The notes under the pieces were generated by a model. It saw nothing but the letters and a program-made list of their open reading frames with translations. It made no database searches and was not told the DNA's origin. The position numbers and the translations under genes were made by a program. Shown in pieces: positions 1 through 9,782 of a stretch of DNA of 64,000 nucleotides (position 1 is its first letter; each line of letters opens with the position of its first letter). The DNA comes from Pseudomonas sp. S35 (lineage in GTDB: Bacteria > Pseudomonadota > Gammaproteobacteria > Pseudomonadales > Pseudomonadaceae): positions 5,270,001 to 5,334,000 of the forward strand of contig NZ_CP019431.1 in the NCBI RefSeq assembly GCF_009866765.1, given 5' to 3'.

Positions 1-1
1 C

Positions 2-2086
2 AAGGCGGAAATTGCCTACGACGCCACGCTGTTTATCCAGGCCTCCATCAACGAGGTGGTCAAGACCCTGTTTGAAGCGGTGCTGATCGTGATCGTGGTG
101 GTGTTCCTGTTTCTCGGCGCGCTGCGCTCGGTGGTGATTCCGGTGATTACCATCCCGCTGTCGATGATCGGTGTGTTGTTTTTCATGCAGTTGATGGGCT
201 ATTCGATCAACCTGTTGACGCTGCTGGCGATGGTGTTGGCCATCGGCCTGGTGGTGGACGATGCCATCGTGGTGGTGGAAAACATCCACCGGCATATCGA
301 GGAAGGCAAGACGCCACTGGATGCGGCGCTAGAAGGTGCGCGGGAAATTGCCCTGCCGGTGGTGTCCATGACCATCACCCTGGCCGCGGTGTATGCGCCG
401 ATTGGTTTTCTCGAAGGGCTGACCGGGGCGTTGTTCAAGGAGTTTGCCCTGACCCTGGCCGGCGCGGTGATCATCTCCGGCATCGTCGCGCTGACCCTGT
501 CACCGATGATGTGCGCGTTGCTGCTGCGCCACGATGAAAACCCCAGTGGCCTGGCCCATCGCCTGGACCGGATTTTCGACAGCCTCAAGCGTCGCTATCA
601 ACGCATGCTGCACGGCACCCTGAACACGCGGCCGGTGGTGATCGTGTTTGCGTTGATCGTGCTGTGCCTGATCCCGGTGTTCCTCAAGTTCACCCAGTCG
701 CAACTGGCCCCGGACGAAGACCAGGGCATCATCTTCATGATGGCCAGCGCGCCGCAGCCGACCAACCTGGACTACCTGAATACCTACACCGATGAGTTCA
801 TCGAGATTTTCAAGACGTTCCCAGAGTATTACTCCTCGTTCCAGATCAACGGTTTCAACGGTGTGCAGTCGGGCATTGGCGGTTTCCTGCTCAAGCCGTG
901 GAACGAGCGCGAGCGCACCCAGATGCAAATCCTGCCCGAGGTGCAACAGCGCCTGGAACAGATTCCCGGCCTGCAAGTGTTCGGCTTCAACCTGCCGTCC
1001 CTGCCGGGCACGGGTGAAGGCTTGCCGTTCGGCTTTGTGATCAACACGGCGAATGACTATGCCTCGTTGCTGGAAGTGGCCAACCGCGTGAAAAAACGCG
1101 CGATGGAGTCGGGCAAGTTCGCCTTTGTCGACATCGACCTGGCGTTCGACAAACCGGAAGTGGTGGTGGATATCGACCGGGCCAAGGCGGCGCAGATGGG
1201 CGTGTCGATGCAAGACCTGGGCGGCACCCTGGCAACCCTGCTGGCAGAGGCGCAAATCAACCGTTTTACCCTCGATGGGCGCAGTTACAAGGTGATCGCC
1301 CAGGTCGAACGCGCCTACCGTGACAACCCCGACTGGCTGAACAACTACTACGTGAAAAACGCCCAGGGTGAACTGTTGCCGCTGTCGACCCTGATCACCC
1401 TCACCGACCGCGCCCGCCCTCGCCAGTTGAACCAGTTCCAGCAGCTCAACTCGGCACTGATCTCGGGCTTTCCGATTGTGAGCATGGGCGAAGCCATCGA
1501 CACCGTGCGCCAGATCGCCCTTGAGGAAACCCCACCGGGTTACGCCTTCGACTACAGCGGCGCGTCCCGCCAATTTATCCAGGAAGGCTCGGCGCTGTGG
1601 GTGACCTTTGGCCTGGCCCTGGCGATTATCTTCCTGGTGCTGGCGGCGCAGTTCGAAAGCTTCCGTGACCCGCTGGTGATCCTGGTGACGGTGCCGCTGT
1701 CGATCTGCGGGGCTTTAATTCCACTGTTCCTGGGCTGGTCGAGCATGAACATCTATACCCAGGTGGGCCTGGTGACGCTGATCGGCTTGATCAGCAAGCA
1801 CGGCATTCTGATCGTCGAATTTGCCAACCAACTGCGCAAGGACAAGGGCCTCACGCCACGCCAAGCCGTGGAGGAAGCGGCGTCGATTCGCCTGCGCCCC
1901 GTGCTGATGACCACGGCAGCGATGGTGTTTGGGATGGTGCCACTGATTTTCGCAACCGGGGCCGGTGCGGTCAGTCGGTTTGATATCGGGATGGTGATTG
2001 CGACGGGGATGTCGATCGGCACGTTGTTTACGCTGTTTGTGCTGCCCTGCGTTTATACGCTGCTGGCCAAGCCGGATAAGCGCTGA
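2..2086 (+). CDS. RND (HAE1-type) multidrug efflux permease, 5' end cut by window edge
   Basis: Inner-membrane proton-driven pump subunit of a tripartite efflux system. The frame is open from base 2, so about 694 C-terminal residues of a protein usually near 1,030 are present; the N-terminal helix and first periplasmic part lie outside the window. Visible signatures are YDATLFIQASINEVV, the transmembrane helix 4 motif GLVVDDAIVVVEN whose two Asp residues relay protons in AcrB-type pumps, the second periplasmic lobe, and the closing helices (LVLAAQFESFRDPLVI, GLISKHGILIVEF). It ends at a strong bidirectional terminator. The adaptor subunit should be just upstream. Substrates cannot be read from sequence, and I do not assign it to a named Mex system. 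Confidence 0.93.
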   Translation, partial: KAEIAYDATLFIQASINEVVKTLFEAVLIVIVVVFLFLGALRSVVIPVITIPLSMIGVLFFMQLMGYSINLLTLLAMVLAIGLVVDDAIVVVENIHRHIEEGKTPLDAALEGAREIALPVVSMTITLAAVYAPIGFLEGLTGALFKEFALTLAGAVIISGIVALTLSPMMCALLLRHDENPSGLAHRLDRIFDSLKRRYQRMLHGTLNTRPVVIVFALIVLCLIPVFLKFTQSQLAPDEDQGIIFMMASAPQPTNLDYLNTYTDEFIEIFKTFPEYYSSFQINGFNGVQSGIGGFLLKPWNERERTQMQILPEVQQRLEQIPGLQVFGFNLPSLPGTGEGLPFGFVINTANDYASLLEVANRVKKRAMESGKFAFVDIDLAFDKPEVVVDIDRAKAAQMGVSMQDLGGTLATLLAEAQINRFTLDGRSYKVIAQVERAYRDNPDWLNNYYVKNAQGELLPLSTLITLTDRARPRQLNQFQQLNSALISGFPIVSMGEAIDTVRQIALEETPPGYAFDYSGASRQFIQEGSALWVTFGLALAIIFLVLAAQFESFRDPLVILVTVPLSICGALIPLFLGWSSMNIYTQVGLVTLIGLISKHGILIVEFANQLRKDKGLTPRQAVEEAASIRLRPVLMTTAAMVFGMVPLIFATGAGAVSRFDIGMVIATGMSIGTLFTLFVLPCVYTLLAKPDKR

Positions 2087-2093
2087 TGCAAAA

Positions 2094-2122
2094 AAAAGGG
2101 CCTCGCATCGCAAGGCCCTTTT
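2094..2122. terminator. Bidirectional intrinsic terminator
   Basis: A perfect 10-bp inverted repeat, AAAAGGGCCT / AGGCCCTTTT, with a 9-base loop. It starts 7 bases after the RND stop codon and has T-runs on both strands. It therefore also serves the convergent small gene at 2141-2368. Confidence 0.9.
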
Positions 2123-2140
2123 CAGGTGCTTTCACTCGTT

Positions 2141-2368
2141 TCAACTCTGCGGCCTCATCCCTTGAGACATGCCAAACATAAACAGCAGCAGTTCGTGATC
2201 AGGCTTGGCCGCCATGCTCGCCTTGGCGACGCGCGGCAATAAGCACTGTGCACCCTCCTGCGTTGCATTGAGTATCTGTGTGCGAGGCTGTTCCCAGGCA
2301 GCCAGGGCCAGGGCCGCAACGCCCAACGCCCCCAGCAGGAACACACCTCGTGCTATTTCTAACTTCAT
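2141..2368 (-). CDS. Small single-helix membrane protein, function unknown
   Basis: 75 residues beginning MKLEIARGVFLLGALG. One N-terminal hydrophobic helix (about residues 7-24, ALGVAALALAAW) is followed by a short polar tail with a single Cys (GAQCLLP). It could be an anchored inner-membrane protein or an uncleaved signal sequence. The start is set by an ATGA overlap with the stop codon of the upstream LPS kinase, which implies translational coupling and places it as the last gene of the methyltransferase / kinase operon. A longer in-frame extension upstream lies inside the kinase gene and is less likely. I do not recognise the family. Its position suggests an envelope-related role, but that is inference only. 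Confidence 0.7.
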   Translation of the reverse strand: MKLEIARGVFLLGALGVAALALAAWEQPRTQILNATQEGAQCLLPRVAKASMAAKPDHELLLFMFGMSQGMRPQS

Positions 2369-3084
2369 TTGGTTAAACCCTTGATAGCGCTGCCAAACGC
2401 CGTCTCGTAAAAGTAGCTGAGTTTTCCCCAATCGCTATCATTCCACGACGAATGGCGGCGCAGTTGCCGCATGTCATGGGAGGCCGCCTGATGAGCGGTC
2501 AGACGCTGGCGACACTTCTCGAAATCCAGCAGTGCCACTTCTACACTGGCCGAGTCGCCTTCACCGGTCACCCGCACAAAAATATGCTTGATGTAGAGGC
2601 ACCCGTGCTGCCAGCGCCCCTTGTGCATACGCGCAAGGGTGTTAGCCAATTCCTTGAGCATGTGTTCATGCATCAGCTCGCCATGGCGTGCACGACCACC
2701 ACCGGCGTACCAATTTTCGATTTCCTCGAAACCATCGAGCGCGGCGGTCACCAGCAACGCCGTCCAATGGTGCTCGGCATCGCGGCGTGCCCCACAGAAC
2801 ACCAGCTCTGGTACCCGCACATCCAGCAGGCGCAGGCCTTTGAGGGCATCGCGCTCACGCAGCACAGTCGGGCGGCCGAACGGGTGTAGCCAACTGCGGT
2901 AGATGTGGCCGGTCTGGCGCTTGCTGTAGAGCAAGCGGCCGTTGGCACTTATCACGCGTTGCACACCGCTTTCACCGCCGCGCCGACGATTAGGTTCCTC
3001 GACCCATTCGCCCTGCTGGCGCCAGAAATAATCAAACCTTTCTTCGGGAGCTACGTGACTGCCTGCTACGCACTCAACTGCCAT
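2365..3084 (-). CDS. inaA: InaA-type lipopolysaccharide core kinase
   Basis: 239-residue protein kinase-like fold of the lipopolysaccharide kinase (Kdo/WaaP, InaA) family, expected in the cytoplasm to phosphorylate LPS core sugars. Kinase-like signatures are visible: an N-lobe with VLRERDALKGLRLLDV, the catalytic-loop region MHKGRWQHGCLYIKHIF, and LLDFEKCRQRL in place of the DFG motif. The ATG at 3084 is chosen because AAGAGGT lies 6 bases before it and it begins 4 bases after the methyltransferase stop; the frame stays open further upstream only through that gene. In P. fluorescens WCS365 the matching methyltransferase/wapQ operon lies beside colRS and is controlled by it, which fits this layout. 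Confidence 0.87.
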   Translation of the reverse strand: MAVECVAGSHVAPEERFDYFWRQQGEWVEEPNRRRGGESGVQRVISANGRLLYSKRQTGHIYRSWLHPFGRPTVLRERDALKGLRLLDVRVPELVFCGARRDAEHHWTALLVTAALDGFEEIENWYAGGGRARHGELMHEHMLKELANTLARMHKGRWQHGCLYIKHIFVRVTGEGDSASVEVALLDFEKCRQRLTAHQAASHDMRQLRRHSSWNDSDWGKLSYFYETAFGSAIKGLTK

Positions 3085-3088
3085 TCTG

Positions 3089-3769
3089 TTACCTCTTGCG
3101 CAATACATACACTCGCCACATGGCGTACAGCGGTATGAAGTCCAGAGATTCCTGAACGCGAAAACCGGCCTCCTCAAACTCTGATTCAACAGTAGCAGCC
3201 GGTAACACAAATCTGTTTTGGTAACCTTCTTGCCCAGCGTTCTTGCGGCGCTGACCTTCAAGGCGCTTGCGCTTCCAAGCCTTGAAGTTGCCATCAACCC
3301 ACAGCGAAATGATCACGCTGTCCCGGGTAACCCGCTGAAATTCCCGCAATATCGCCAACCGGTGCGCCGGATCACCAATGTGGTGCAGCAGGCGCATACA
3401 GAAAATGCTGTCGACCGAGTTATCCGGCAAATCGATAGCAAAGGCAGATGTCTGCAAAGGCCGTACCCGTTTCACCACATCCGCCGGTTGGGCGACGGTG
3501 GCAACTTTCAACATCGACGCCGAATTGTCGGCGCCGATGATCACGCGGTTGGGTTTCTCCGCCAGCAGCGGCCAGAAACGCCCGGCACCGCACGGCAGGT
3601 CCAGCACTAGGCCAGGCTCGCCGGCCATTGCCAGGGCACCACGGGCCAATTGCTCGTCGCGTTTGTGGGACAAGCGGCGCGCCAGGCTGTCCTGGTGCTT
3701 GAGCAAATATTCGTGAGCGTGTTCGTCGTCGTACTTTTCGGAAAATTCGAGCTTGATGGGGTTAGACAT
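3089..3769 (-). CDS. Class I SAM-dependent methyltransferase (ColR-regulated operon)
   Basis: 226 residues starting MSNPIKLEFSEKYDD. The Rossmann-type SAM-binding motif I is VLDLPCGAGRF (about residues 55-65). It is followed by the acidic loop GADNSASML and a Methyltransf_11-like stretch, DNSVDSIFCMRLLHHI. The substrate is unknown; a role in modifying an envelope component is inferred from the LPS kinase 4 bases downstream. The start at 3769 has GGAGA about 8 bases upstream; an earlier in-frame start at 3808 lacks support. The operon matches the methyltransferase/wapQ (orf222-inaA) pair known downstream of colRS in other pseudomonads. A TTTTTCAC element lies in the upstream gap. Confidence 0.85.
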   Translation of the reverse strand: MSNPIKLEFSEKYDDEHAHEYLLKHQDSLARRLSHKRDEQLARGALAMAGEPGLVLDLPCGAGRFWPLLAEKPNRVIIGADNSASMLKVATVAQPADVVKRVRPLQTSAFAIDLPDNSVDSIFCMRLLHHIGDPAHRLAILREFQRVTRDSVIISLWVDGNFKAWKRKRLEGQRRKNAGQEGYQNRFVLPAATVESEFEEAGFRVQESLDFIPLYAMWRVYVLRKR

Positions 3770-3836
3770 CACTGATCTCCAGTTACTGATGCCTACAACC
3801 TTAAGCATCGAACTGTGATCAACAGGTCAACCGTGT

Positions 3837-3852
3837 GTGAAAAACTTGTCCT
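3837..3852 (-). promoter_or_regulatory. Candidate ColR-binding element upstream of methyltransferase/kinase operon
   Basis: Read on the minus strand it is AGGACAAGTTTTTCAC, about 70 bases before the methyltransferase start and in the gene's orientation. The TTTTTCAC core with A and C at the preceding conserved positions resembles the ColR box reported for P. putida, recalled from memory, where this operon is a ColR target. No clear sigma-70 hexamers were assigned. Confidence 0.45.
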
Positions 3853-3956
3853 GTCCAATAGCATACATTTCAAGACTTTACAGACACATTCAGTCGCATG
3901 GGGCCATCTTCGCCGAATGACGGGGATGTCTGGCAGGATAGCGGCAGGGTGAGCGG

Positions 3957-5237
3957 TCAGGCCTTGACCTGACTCAACTCGACATGAAAGCGACAGCCAT
4001 TAGGCTCCATCGTGCTGAGGCTGACGGTCCAGCCCTGGTTCTCGCAGATGCGCTGGACCAGTGACAAACCCAGCCCAAGACCTTCACCGCGCTTTTCGCT
4101 GCCGCGTACAAACGGCTCGAACATCGCTTCGCGCTTGTCTTCGGGAATGCCGACCCCCGAGTCCTCCACCACAAAACCACTGGGTTCGAGCGTGAGCCGG
4201 ATAAAGCCGTGCTCGGTGTAGTGCAAGGCATTGCGCAACAGGTTGCCCATTACCGCATGCAGGAAGGTAGTGTTGTAGTGCGTGTCCAGCGGGTTGCCCG
4301 GCTGATAGATCAGTTCCAGGCCCTTGCGCTCGATTTGCTCACGCCAGATGCCGAGCAGGTCGTCCGCCACTTGCGCCAGGGTGACCTGAGGCGACACGGC
4401 CGCATCGTTATGCTGGGCGCGGGCCAGCATCAGGAAGGTCTGCACCAGCTCACGCATCTCTTCACAGGCCCGAGCAATACGCAGCACCTGATTACGCCCG
4501 CGCTGGTCGATGGCCGGGTTTTCCAGCAGCAGCTCGCAGGAGCTGGCCAAGACCATCAAGGGCGTGCGCAATTCGTGACTCACGTCGCTGGTGAACATTT
4601 GCTCACGGGACAGCGCCTGCCGCAGCCGCCCCAAGGTGGCGTCGAAGGCCACGGCCAACTCACCCACTTCATCGGCCGCGTAGTCCGGCGCCAGGGGCGG
4701 TGCCAGGCCCAGCAGCTGGTCGCGATGTCGCACTTGGCGCGCCAGGCGTACCACCGGCGCCATCACTTTGCGCGCCAGTACCCAACCGAGGAACACTGCC
4801 AGCGCGAGGCTGAGCACGAAGCCCACCAACACCACGGCAAACAGCACGCGCTCACGTTCTTCGAAATCACTTTGGTCTTGCAACAGTACATAACGCCGAC
4901 CGTCGATCACTTCGACCATCGCGTGGTAGGACAGCGACTCACGAAATACTTCGTGAAAGCCCGGTTCCAAATGTCGCAGGTCCTTGGGCAACTCGAAATC
5001 GCCGGGACCGCCGCTGAAATAGAACAGTTGGTCCGGTTCGGGCCGGTGGTTCCAGTCCTCGACGCTGTCCATCAGCAGCAGGCGCTGTAAATCGCCGCCC
5101 AGGCCTGCCGAGATCAGCTTTTCTTCCACCAGGTGCACAGTGGCGACAATGCCCATGGCGAAGGCCCCCGCCACCAACGCGCTCATCAGGGCAAAGGCGA
5201 TGATGATCCGTTGGGCAAGGCTTTGCTTAAACTCCAT
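3957..5237 (-). CDS. colS: Sensor histidine kinase ColS
   Basis: 426-residue membrane sensor kinase. TM1 is about residues 11-33, then a roughly 100-residue periplasmic domain, TM2 about 131-155, HAMP, a HisKA domain with H221 in SHELRTP, and an ATPase with N box (GNLLRNALHY), DSGVGIPEDK and GEGLGLGLSLV. With the ATG at 5237 the periplasmic residues H35, E38, H95, E96, H105 and the pair E126/E129 fall at the numbers reported for metal-sensing ColS of P. putida (Zn/Fe, ExxE motif; from memory). The ATG has GAGGG 7 bases upstream; a GTG three bases earlier is the alternative. It overlaps the end of colR. Neighbouring LPS genes support a role in outer-membrane homeostasis. Confidence 0.92.
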   Translation of the reverse strand: MEFKQSLAQRIIIAFALMSALVAGAFAMGIVATVHLVEEKLISAGLGGDLQRLLLMDSVEDWNHRPEPDQLFYFSGGPGDFELPKDLRHLEPGFHEVFRESLSYHAMVEVIDGRRYVLLQDQSDFEERERVLFAVVLVGFVLSLALAVFLGWVLARKVMAPVVRLARQVRHRDQLLGLAPPLAPDYAADEVGELAVAFDATLGRLRQALSREQMFTSDVSHELRTPLMVLASSCELLLENPAIDQRGRNQVLRIARACEEMRELVQTFLMLARAQHNDAAVSPQVTLAQVADDLLGIWREQIERKGLELIYQPGNPLDTHYNTTFLHAVMGNLLRNALHYTEHGFIRLTLEPSGFVVEDSGVGIPEDKREAMFEPFVRGSEKRGEGLGLGLSLVQRICENQGWTVSLSTMEPNGCRFHVELSQVKA

Positions 5238-5910
5238 CACGACCCTCGGCCAGGCGATAACCGACGCCGTGCACCGTTTGCAGCAACGGCTTGGCGAAAG
5301 GTTTATCGATCACTTGGCGCAATTGGTGGACGTGGCTGCGCAAGCTGTCGCTGTCCGGGCAGTCGTCGCCCCACAGCGCTTCTTCAAGCACTTCGCGGCG
5401 CAGCACGTGAGGGCTCTTCTGCATCAGCACCGCCAGCAGTTTGAGACCGACCGGGTTGAGCTTGAGCAGACGCCCTTCGCGGGTGACTTCCAGGGTATCG
5501 AGGTCGTAGTTCAGGTCGGCCACTTGCAGGGCACGGCGTCCGCCGCCTTGGGCACGGCGCAGCACCGCTTCGATGCGTGCGGCCAGTTCCGACAGGGCAA
5601 ACGGCTTGAGCAGGTAATCATCCGCGCCGGACTTGAAACCCTGCAGCCGGTCATCCAATTGGTCACGAGCGGTGAGCATGATCACCGGCGTGTCGCGGCG
5701 TGCGTCTTCGCGCAGGCGCTTGCACAGGGTGTAACCGTCGATCCCGGGCAGCATGATGTCGAGCACGATCAAGTCGTAGTGCTCGGTGGCCGCCAGGTGC
5801 AGGCCCGACAGACCGTCCTGCGCACAATCCACGGTGTAGCCCTTGAGCCCCAGGTAATCCGCCAGGTTGGCCAGAATATCGCGGTTGTCTTCAACCAATA
5901 AAATTCGCAT
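5227..5910 (-). CDS. colR: OmpR-family response regulator ColR
   Basis: 227 residues, the usual ColR length. The receiver domain spans residues 1-115 with acidic pocket E7/D8, phospho-acceptor D51 (VLDIMLPGIDGY), T80 and K102. A winged-helix Trans_reg_C domain follows (about 128-222, ending LLQTVHGVGYRLAEG). It activates envelope genes when phosphorylated by ColS. ACGGAGAC precedes the ATG by about 7 bases. It overlaps colS by 11 bases, so the two are co-translated. Confidence 0.94.
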   Translation of the reverse strand: MRILLVEDNRDILANLADYLGLKGYTVDCAQDGLSGLHLAATEHYDLIVLDIMLPGIDGYTLCKRLREDARRDTPVIMLTARDQLDDRLQGFKSGADDYLLKPFALSELAARIEAVLRRAQGGGRRALQVADLNYDLDTLEVTREGRLLKLNPVGLKLLAVLMQKSPHVLRREVLEEALWGDDCPDSDSLRSHVHQLRQVIDKPFAKPLLQTVHGVGYRLAEGRDGV

Positions 5911-6027
5911 GGGCAGTGTCTCCGTACGCGGTAACGGCCGTGTTGGCTCGCGCAGCTTAAGGCCAAGTGTGGCTCACGACTAGGGCGCGAGAACGACTCT
6001 ATAAGTATTTTCAACCGATTGATGGGC

Positions 6028-6043
6028 TTCACACGTTTTTCAC
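6028..6043 (+). promoter_or_regulatory. Second TTTTTCAC element in the colR upstream region
   Basis: TTCACACGTTTTTCAC matches the recalled ColR consensus at all but one position. It shares ACA-N-GTTTTTCAC with the element at 3837-3852. It lies about 120 bases upstream of colR but is oriented away from it, so autoregulation is only a possibility. Confidence 0.35.
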
Positions 6044-6115
6044 TATCACTTCACCCGCCGCCCACACAAAGCCTGTCAGGCTGATGCATCGTCACGCCTC
6101 AAAAACCGTGCATTA

Positions 6116-6151
6116 AAAAGCCCCGCCTGCATCACTGCAGGCGGGGCTTTT
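6116..6151. terminator. Intrinsic terminator of groESL
   Basis: A perfect 16-bp inverted repeat (AAAAGCCCCGCCTGCA and its complement) with a TCAC loop, T-rich on both strands. It lies 23 bases beyond the groEL stop codon. The stretch 5911-6115 between it and colR holds no gene, only the colR promoter region. Confidence 0.93.
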
Positions 6152-6173
6152 TGGTTAGCCGGGTAAGGCTGGC

Positions 6174-7829
<1,656 letters not shown>

Positions 7830-7867
7830 TTAAATACTTTGTAGTAACGGGAAAATGAGCGGGGAAA

Positions 7868-8164
7868 TCAGTCTTCCAGTACGGCGAGAATCTCGTTCTC
7901 AGCCATAACCAGCAGGTCTTCGCCGTCGACTTTCACAGTGTTGCTGCCGGAGTAAGGGCCGAATACAACCTTGTCACCGACTTTAACGGCCAGCGCACGT
8001 ACATCACCGTTTTCCAGAGTCTTGCCTGGGCCTGCAGCGACGATCACACCATGGTTGGCTTTTTCAGCAGCCGAACCTGGCAGAACGATACCGCCAGCGG
8101 TTTTCTTTTCTTCTTCGCTGCGACGGATTACGACGCGGTCGTGCAGAGGACGAAGCTTGCTCAT
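7868..8164 (-). CDS. groES: Co-chaperonin GroES (Hsp10)
   Basis: 98-residue lid of the GroEL chamber. It contains the [14 protein letters not shown]-terminus, the mobile loop [16 protein letters not shown] that binds GroEL, and the C-terminal strand [23 protein letters not shown] lies 7 bases before the ATG. It is the first gene of the operon and is preceded by a structured leader and a heat-shock-type promoter. Confidence 0.98.
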   Translation of the reverse strand: MSKLRPLHDRVVIRRSEEEKKTAGGIVLPGSAAEKANHGVIVAAGPGKTLENGDVRALAVKVGDKVVFGPYSGSNTVKVDGEDLLVMAENEILAVLED

Positions 8165-8300
8165 TGTCGATCTCTCCTAATTGTGTTTTTCATCGGCCGG
8201 TGTCAGTACCGGCAGGTTGTTATCCGGCGGTGCCGGTCGCGCCTCGCCAAGCAAGACGCGGAAGTCTGTCTGGTGTCGCCACCAGAAACCTTGCGGTGAC
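8165..8300 (-). ncRNA. Structured groES 5' leader (candidate Pseudomon-groES RNA motif)
   Basis: The leader between the proposed start point and groES contains three clean stems. They are CACCAGA/TCTGGTG with a four-base loop (8269-8286), CCGGC/GCCGG (8224-8236), and GCCGGT/ACCGGC with a six-base loop (8196-8213). A conserved RNA of unknown function called Pseudomon-groES was described by comparative genomics at this place in pseudomonads. Position and stems fit, but I could not run a covariance search. Confidence 0.55.
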
Positions 8301-8304
8301 CGTT

Positions 8305-8334
8305 ACATAAGGGCGCATAAGCTTATTACAAGGG
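8305..8334 (-). promoter_or_regulatory. Probable sigma-32 heat-shock promoter of groESL
   Basis: On the minus strand CCCTTGTA (8334-8327), a 13-base spacer, and CCCTTATG (8313-8306) follow the RpoH pattern CTTGAA-N13-CCCCAT with few mismatches. It sits about 140 bases upstream of the groES ATG, leaving room for the leader. Confidence 0.6.
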
Positions 8335-8377
8335 CGCTTGGCGGAATTTTTTTGCAGTTGCCAAGCGGTAAAAGCAA

Positions 8378-8399
8378 CACGGCGCCCGAAGGTGCCGTG
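8378..8399 (-). terminator. Probable terminator of fxsA
   Basis: CACGGCACC / GGCGCCGTG stem with one mismatch and a four-base loop. On the minus strand a short T-rich tract (GCTTTTACC) follows. It lies 12 bases past the fxsA stop and upstream of the groES promoter. Confidence 0.5.
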
Positions 8400-8411
8400 C
8401 CAATAAAGCGA

Positions 8412-8888
8412 TTATTTGCTGTCGCGGTGCTCGAATTCACCTTCGATCACGTCACCTTCACGCCCCAACGGCTGGCGCGGAGCCGGCCCACCACGGGGTT
8501 GCAGGTCGTCGGCGAACGCTCGCTGGCGAACCGCCGCCTCTTCGGCGCGCTGGCGCATCTTGCCCGCCAACAGCTTGCGGGTGAACGGCAGCAGCAGGAA
8601 CAGCCCGATCACATCGCTGACGAAACCCGGCAGGATCAACAAGCCACCCGCCAGGGCCATCATCAGCCCTTCAAGCATGGTCTGGGCCGGCAATTCGCCG
8701 CGATTCAGGCTTTCACGGGCACGCAGCGCCGTGGCCAGGCCGGCGACACGCAGCACCAGGACGCCGAGCATCGAGCCGAGAATAATCAGCAACAGGGCCG
8801 GGAAAAACCCGATCGCACTGCTGACTTGAACGAATACGAACAGCTCCAACACCGGGAACAGCAGAAAGAGCAATAAAAAAGGGCGCAT
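8412..8888 (-). CDS. fxsA: FxsA family membrane protein
   Basis: 158-residue inner-membrane protein of the FxsA family. E. coli FxsA, when overproduced, relieves phage T7 exclusion by the F plasmid; its normal role is unknown. Two hydrophobic hairpins are seen (MRPFLLLFLLFPVLELFVF with AIGFFPALLLIILGSMLG, then MMALAGGLLILPGFVSDVIG with LFLLLPF), followed by a charged cytoplasmic tail. The ATG at 8888 has GAGGAA upstream; an upstream start at 8927 adds 13 residues without a better site. Location beside groESL is the common arrangement. Confidence 0.88.
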   Translation of the reverse strand: MRPFLLLFLLFPVLELFVFVQVSSAIGFFPALLLIILGSMLGVLVLRVAGLATALRARESLNRGELPAQTMLEGLMMALAGGLLILPGFVSDVIGLFLLLPFTRKLLAGKMRQRAEEAAVRQRAFADDLQPRGGPAPRQPLGREGDVIEGEFEHRDSK

Positions 8889-8954
8889 CAAATGGTTCCT
8901 CAACGCAAGAATGCCTTGCCAGTCCACCTTAGATGACGTCGCCGTTTCGTGAAT

Positions 8955-9686
8955 TCAAGCGTCAGCCACGGCTTTTTTCGGCCAGGCCTCGGCGTGGGCC
9001 AATGAAACCAGGGCCTCGCGCACTTGTGTCGGCGTGTTGCAAGAATCGGCAAACGGCAACCAATACAGGGATTGGCCGATACGCAGGTGCATGCCTTCAC
9101 TGTCGATGCCGGCCAGTTGCGCCGGTTCAAAGGTCGGCAAGCCGGCCAGGTCGACGTAATGGGCGATGGCCTTGGTGTGATCGCTGTTCATGTGTTCGAT
9201 CATGCTGCGCTCGGCCTTGCCCGCGAACGGGTTGGCCAGCGTCAGTTGGTCGACCCAATGAATCGCGCCAAAGCCGCCGATATAGCGGTGGCGGACTGGC
9301 TTGAGCACCCAGAAGTCGAAATCGTGGGCCTTGTGGTAGTTGGCCGAATCCGGGAAGTAGCGGTAATAGCGCTCGGCCGCCGCTTCAATGGCAGCGCCCT
9401 CCTCCAGCTTCTCGGCTTCGGCCAGATAGGTCAGGCGGCCCACGGCTTGCACATCGTCTGCCTCACGCTCGCCGACCAGCAGCGAGCATTTGGGGTCTTT
9501 TTGCAGGTTGTGGGTGTGCTGGGCAATGCGGCTGATCAGGATCAGTGGGCGACCCTGCTCGTCCAGGCAGTACGGCACGACCGAGCCGAACGGAAAGCCA
9601 GGCATGGCCTTGGACAATGTGGAGAGCGCCCCACGGTATTCCTTGAGCAGCAGCGCTCTGGCGTTCTTGGCAACCTGTGTGCTCAA
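8955..9686 (-). CDS. HugZ-like pyridoxamine-phosphate-oxidase-fold protein
   Basis: 243 residues. The N-terminal split-barrel flavin/heme-binding domain (about 10-150; GFPFGSVVPYCLDEQGRP, LISRIAQHTHNL) joins a C-terminal DUF2470 domain (MIEHMNSDHTKAIAHYV). This is the layout of HugZ-type heme oxygenases and related proteins. A catabolic heme role is possible but not shown, as no heme uptake genes are nearby. I favour a TTG start at 9686 (LSTQVAKNARALL), with GAGGA 8 bases upstream and relatives beginning at this point. An ATG at 9722 gives 12 more residues. Confidence 0.8.
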   Translation of the reverse strand: MSTQVAKNARALLLKEYRGALSTLSKAMPGFPFGSVVPYCLDEQGRPLILISRIAQHTHNLQKDPKCSLLVGEREADDVQAVGRLTYLAEAEKLEEGAAIEAAAERYYRYFPDSANYHKAHDFDFWVLKPVRHRYIGGFGAIHWVDQLTLANPFAGKAERSMIEHMNSDHTKAIAHYVDLAGLPTFEPAQLAGIDSEGMHLRIGQSLYWLPFADSCNTPTQVREALVSLAHAEAWPKKAVADA

Positions 9687-9782
9687 CGTATGACTCCTCG
9701 GGTGTTCGACTGCCCATAGCATATGGGAATGGATCTCAACACAAGGTAATCAATATACGCGCTGGTTGCCAGGGGCTCTGTG

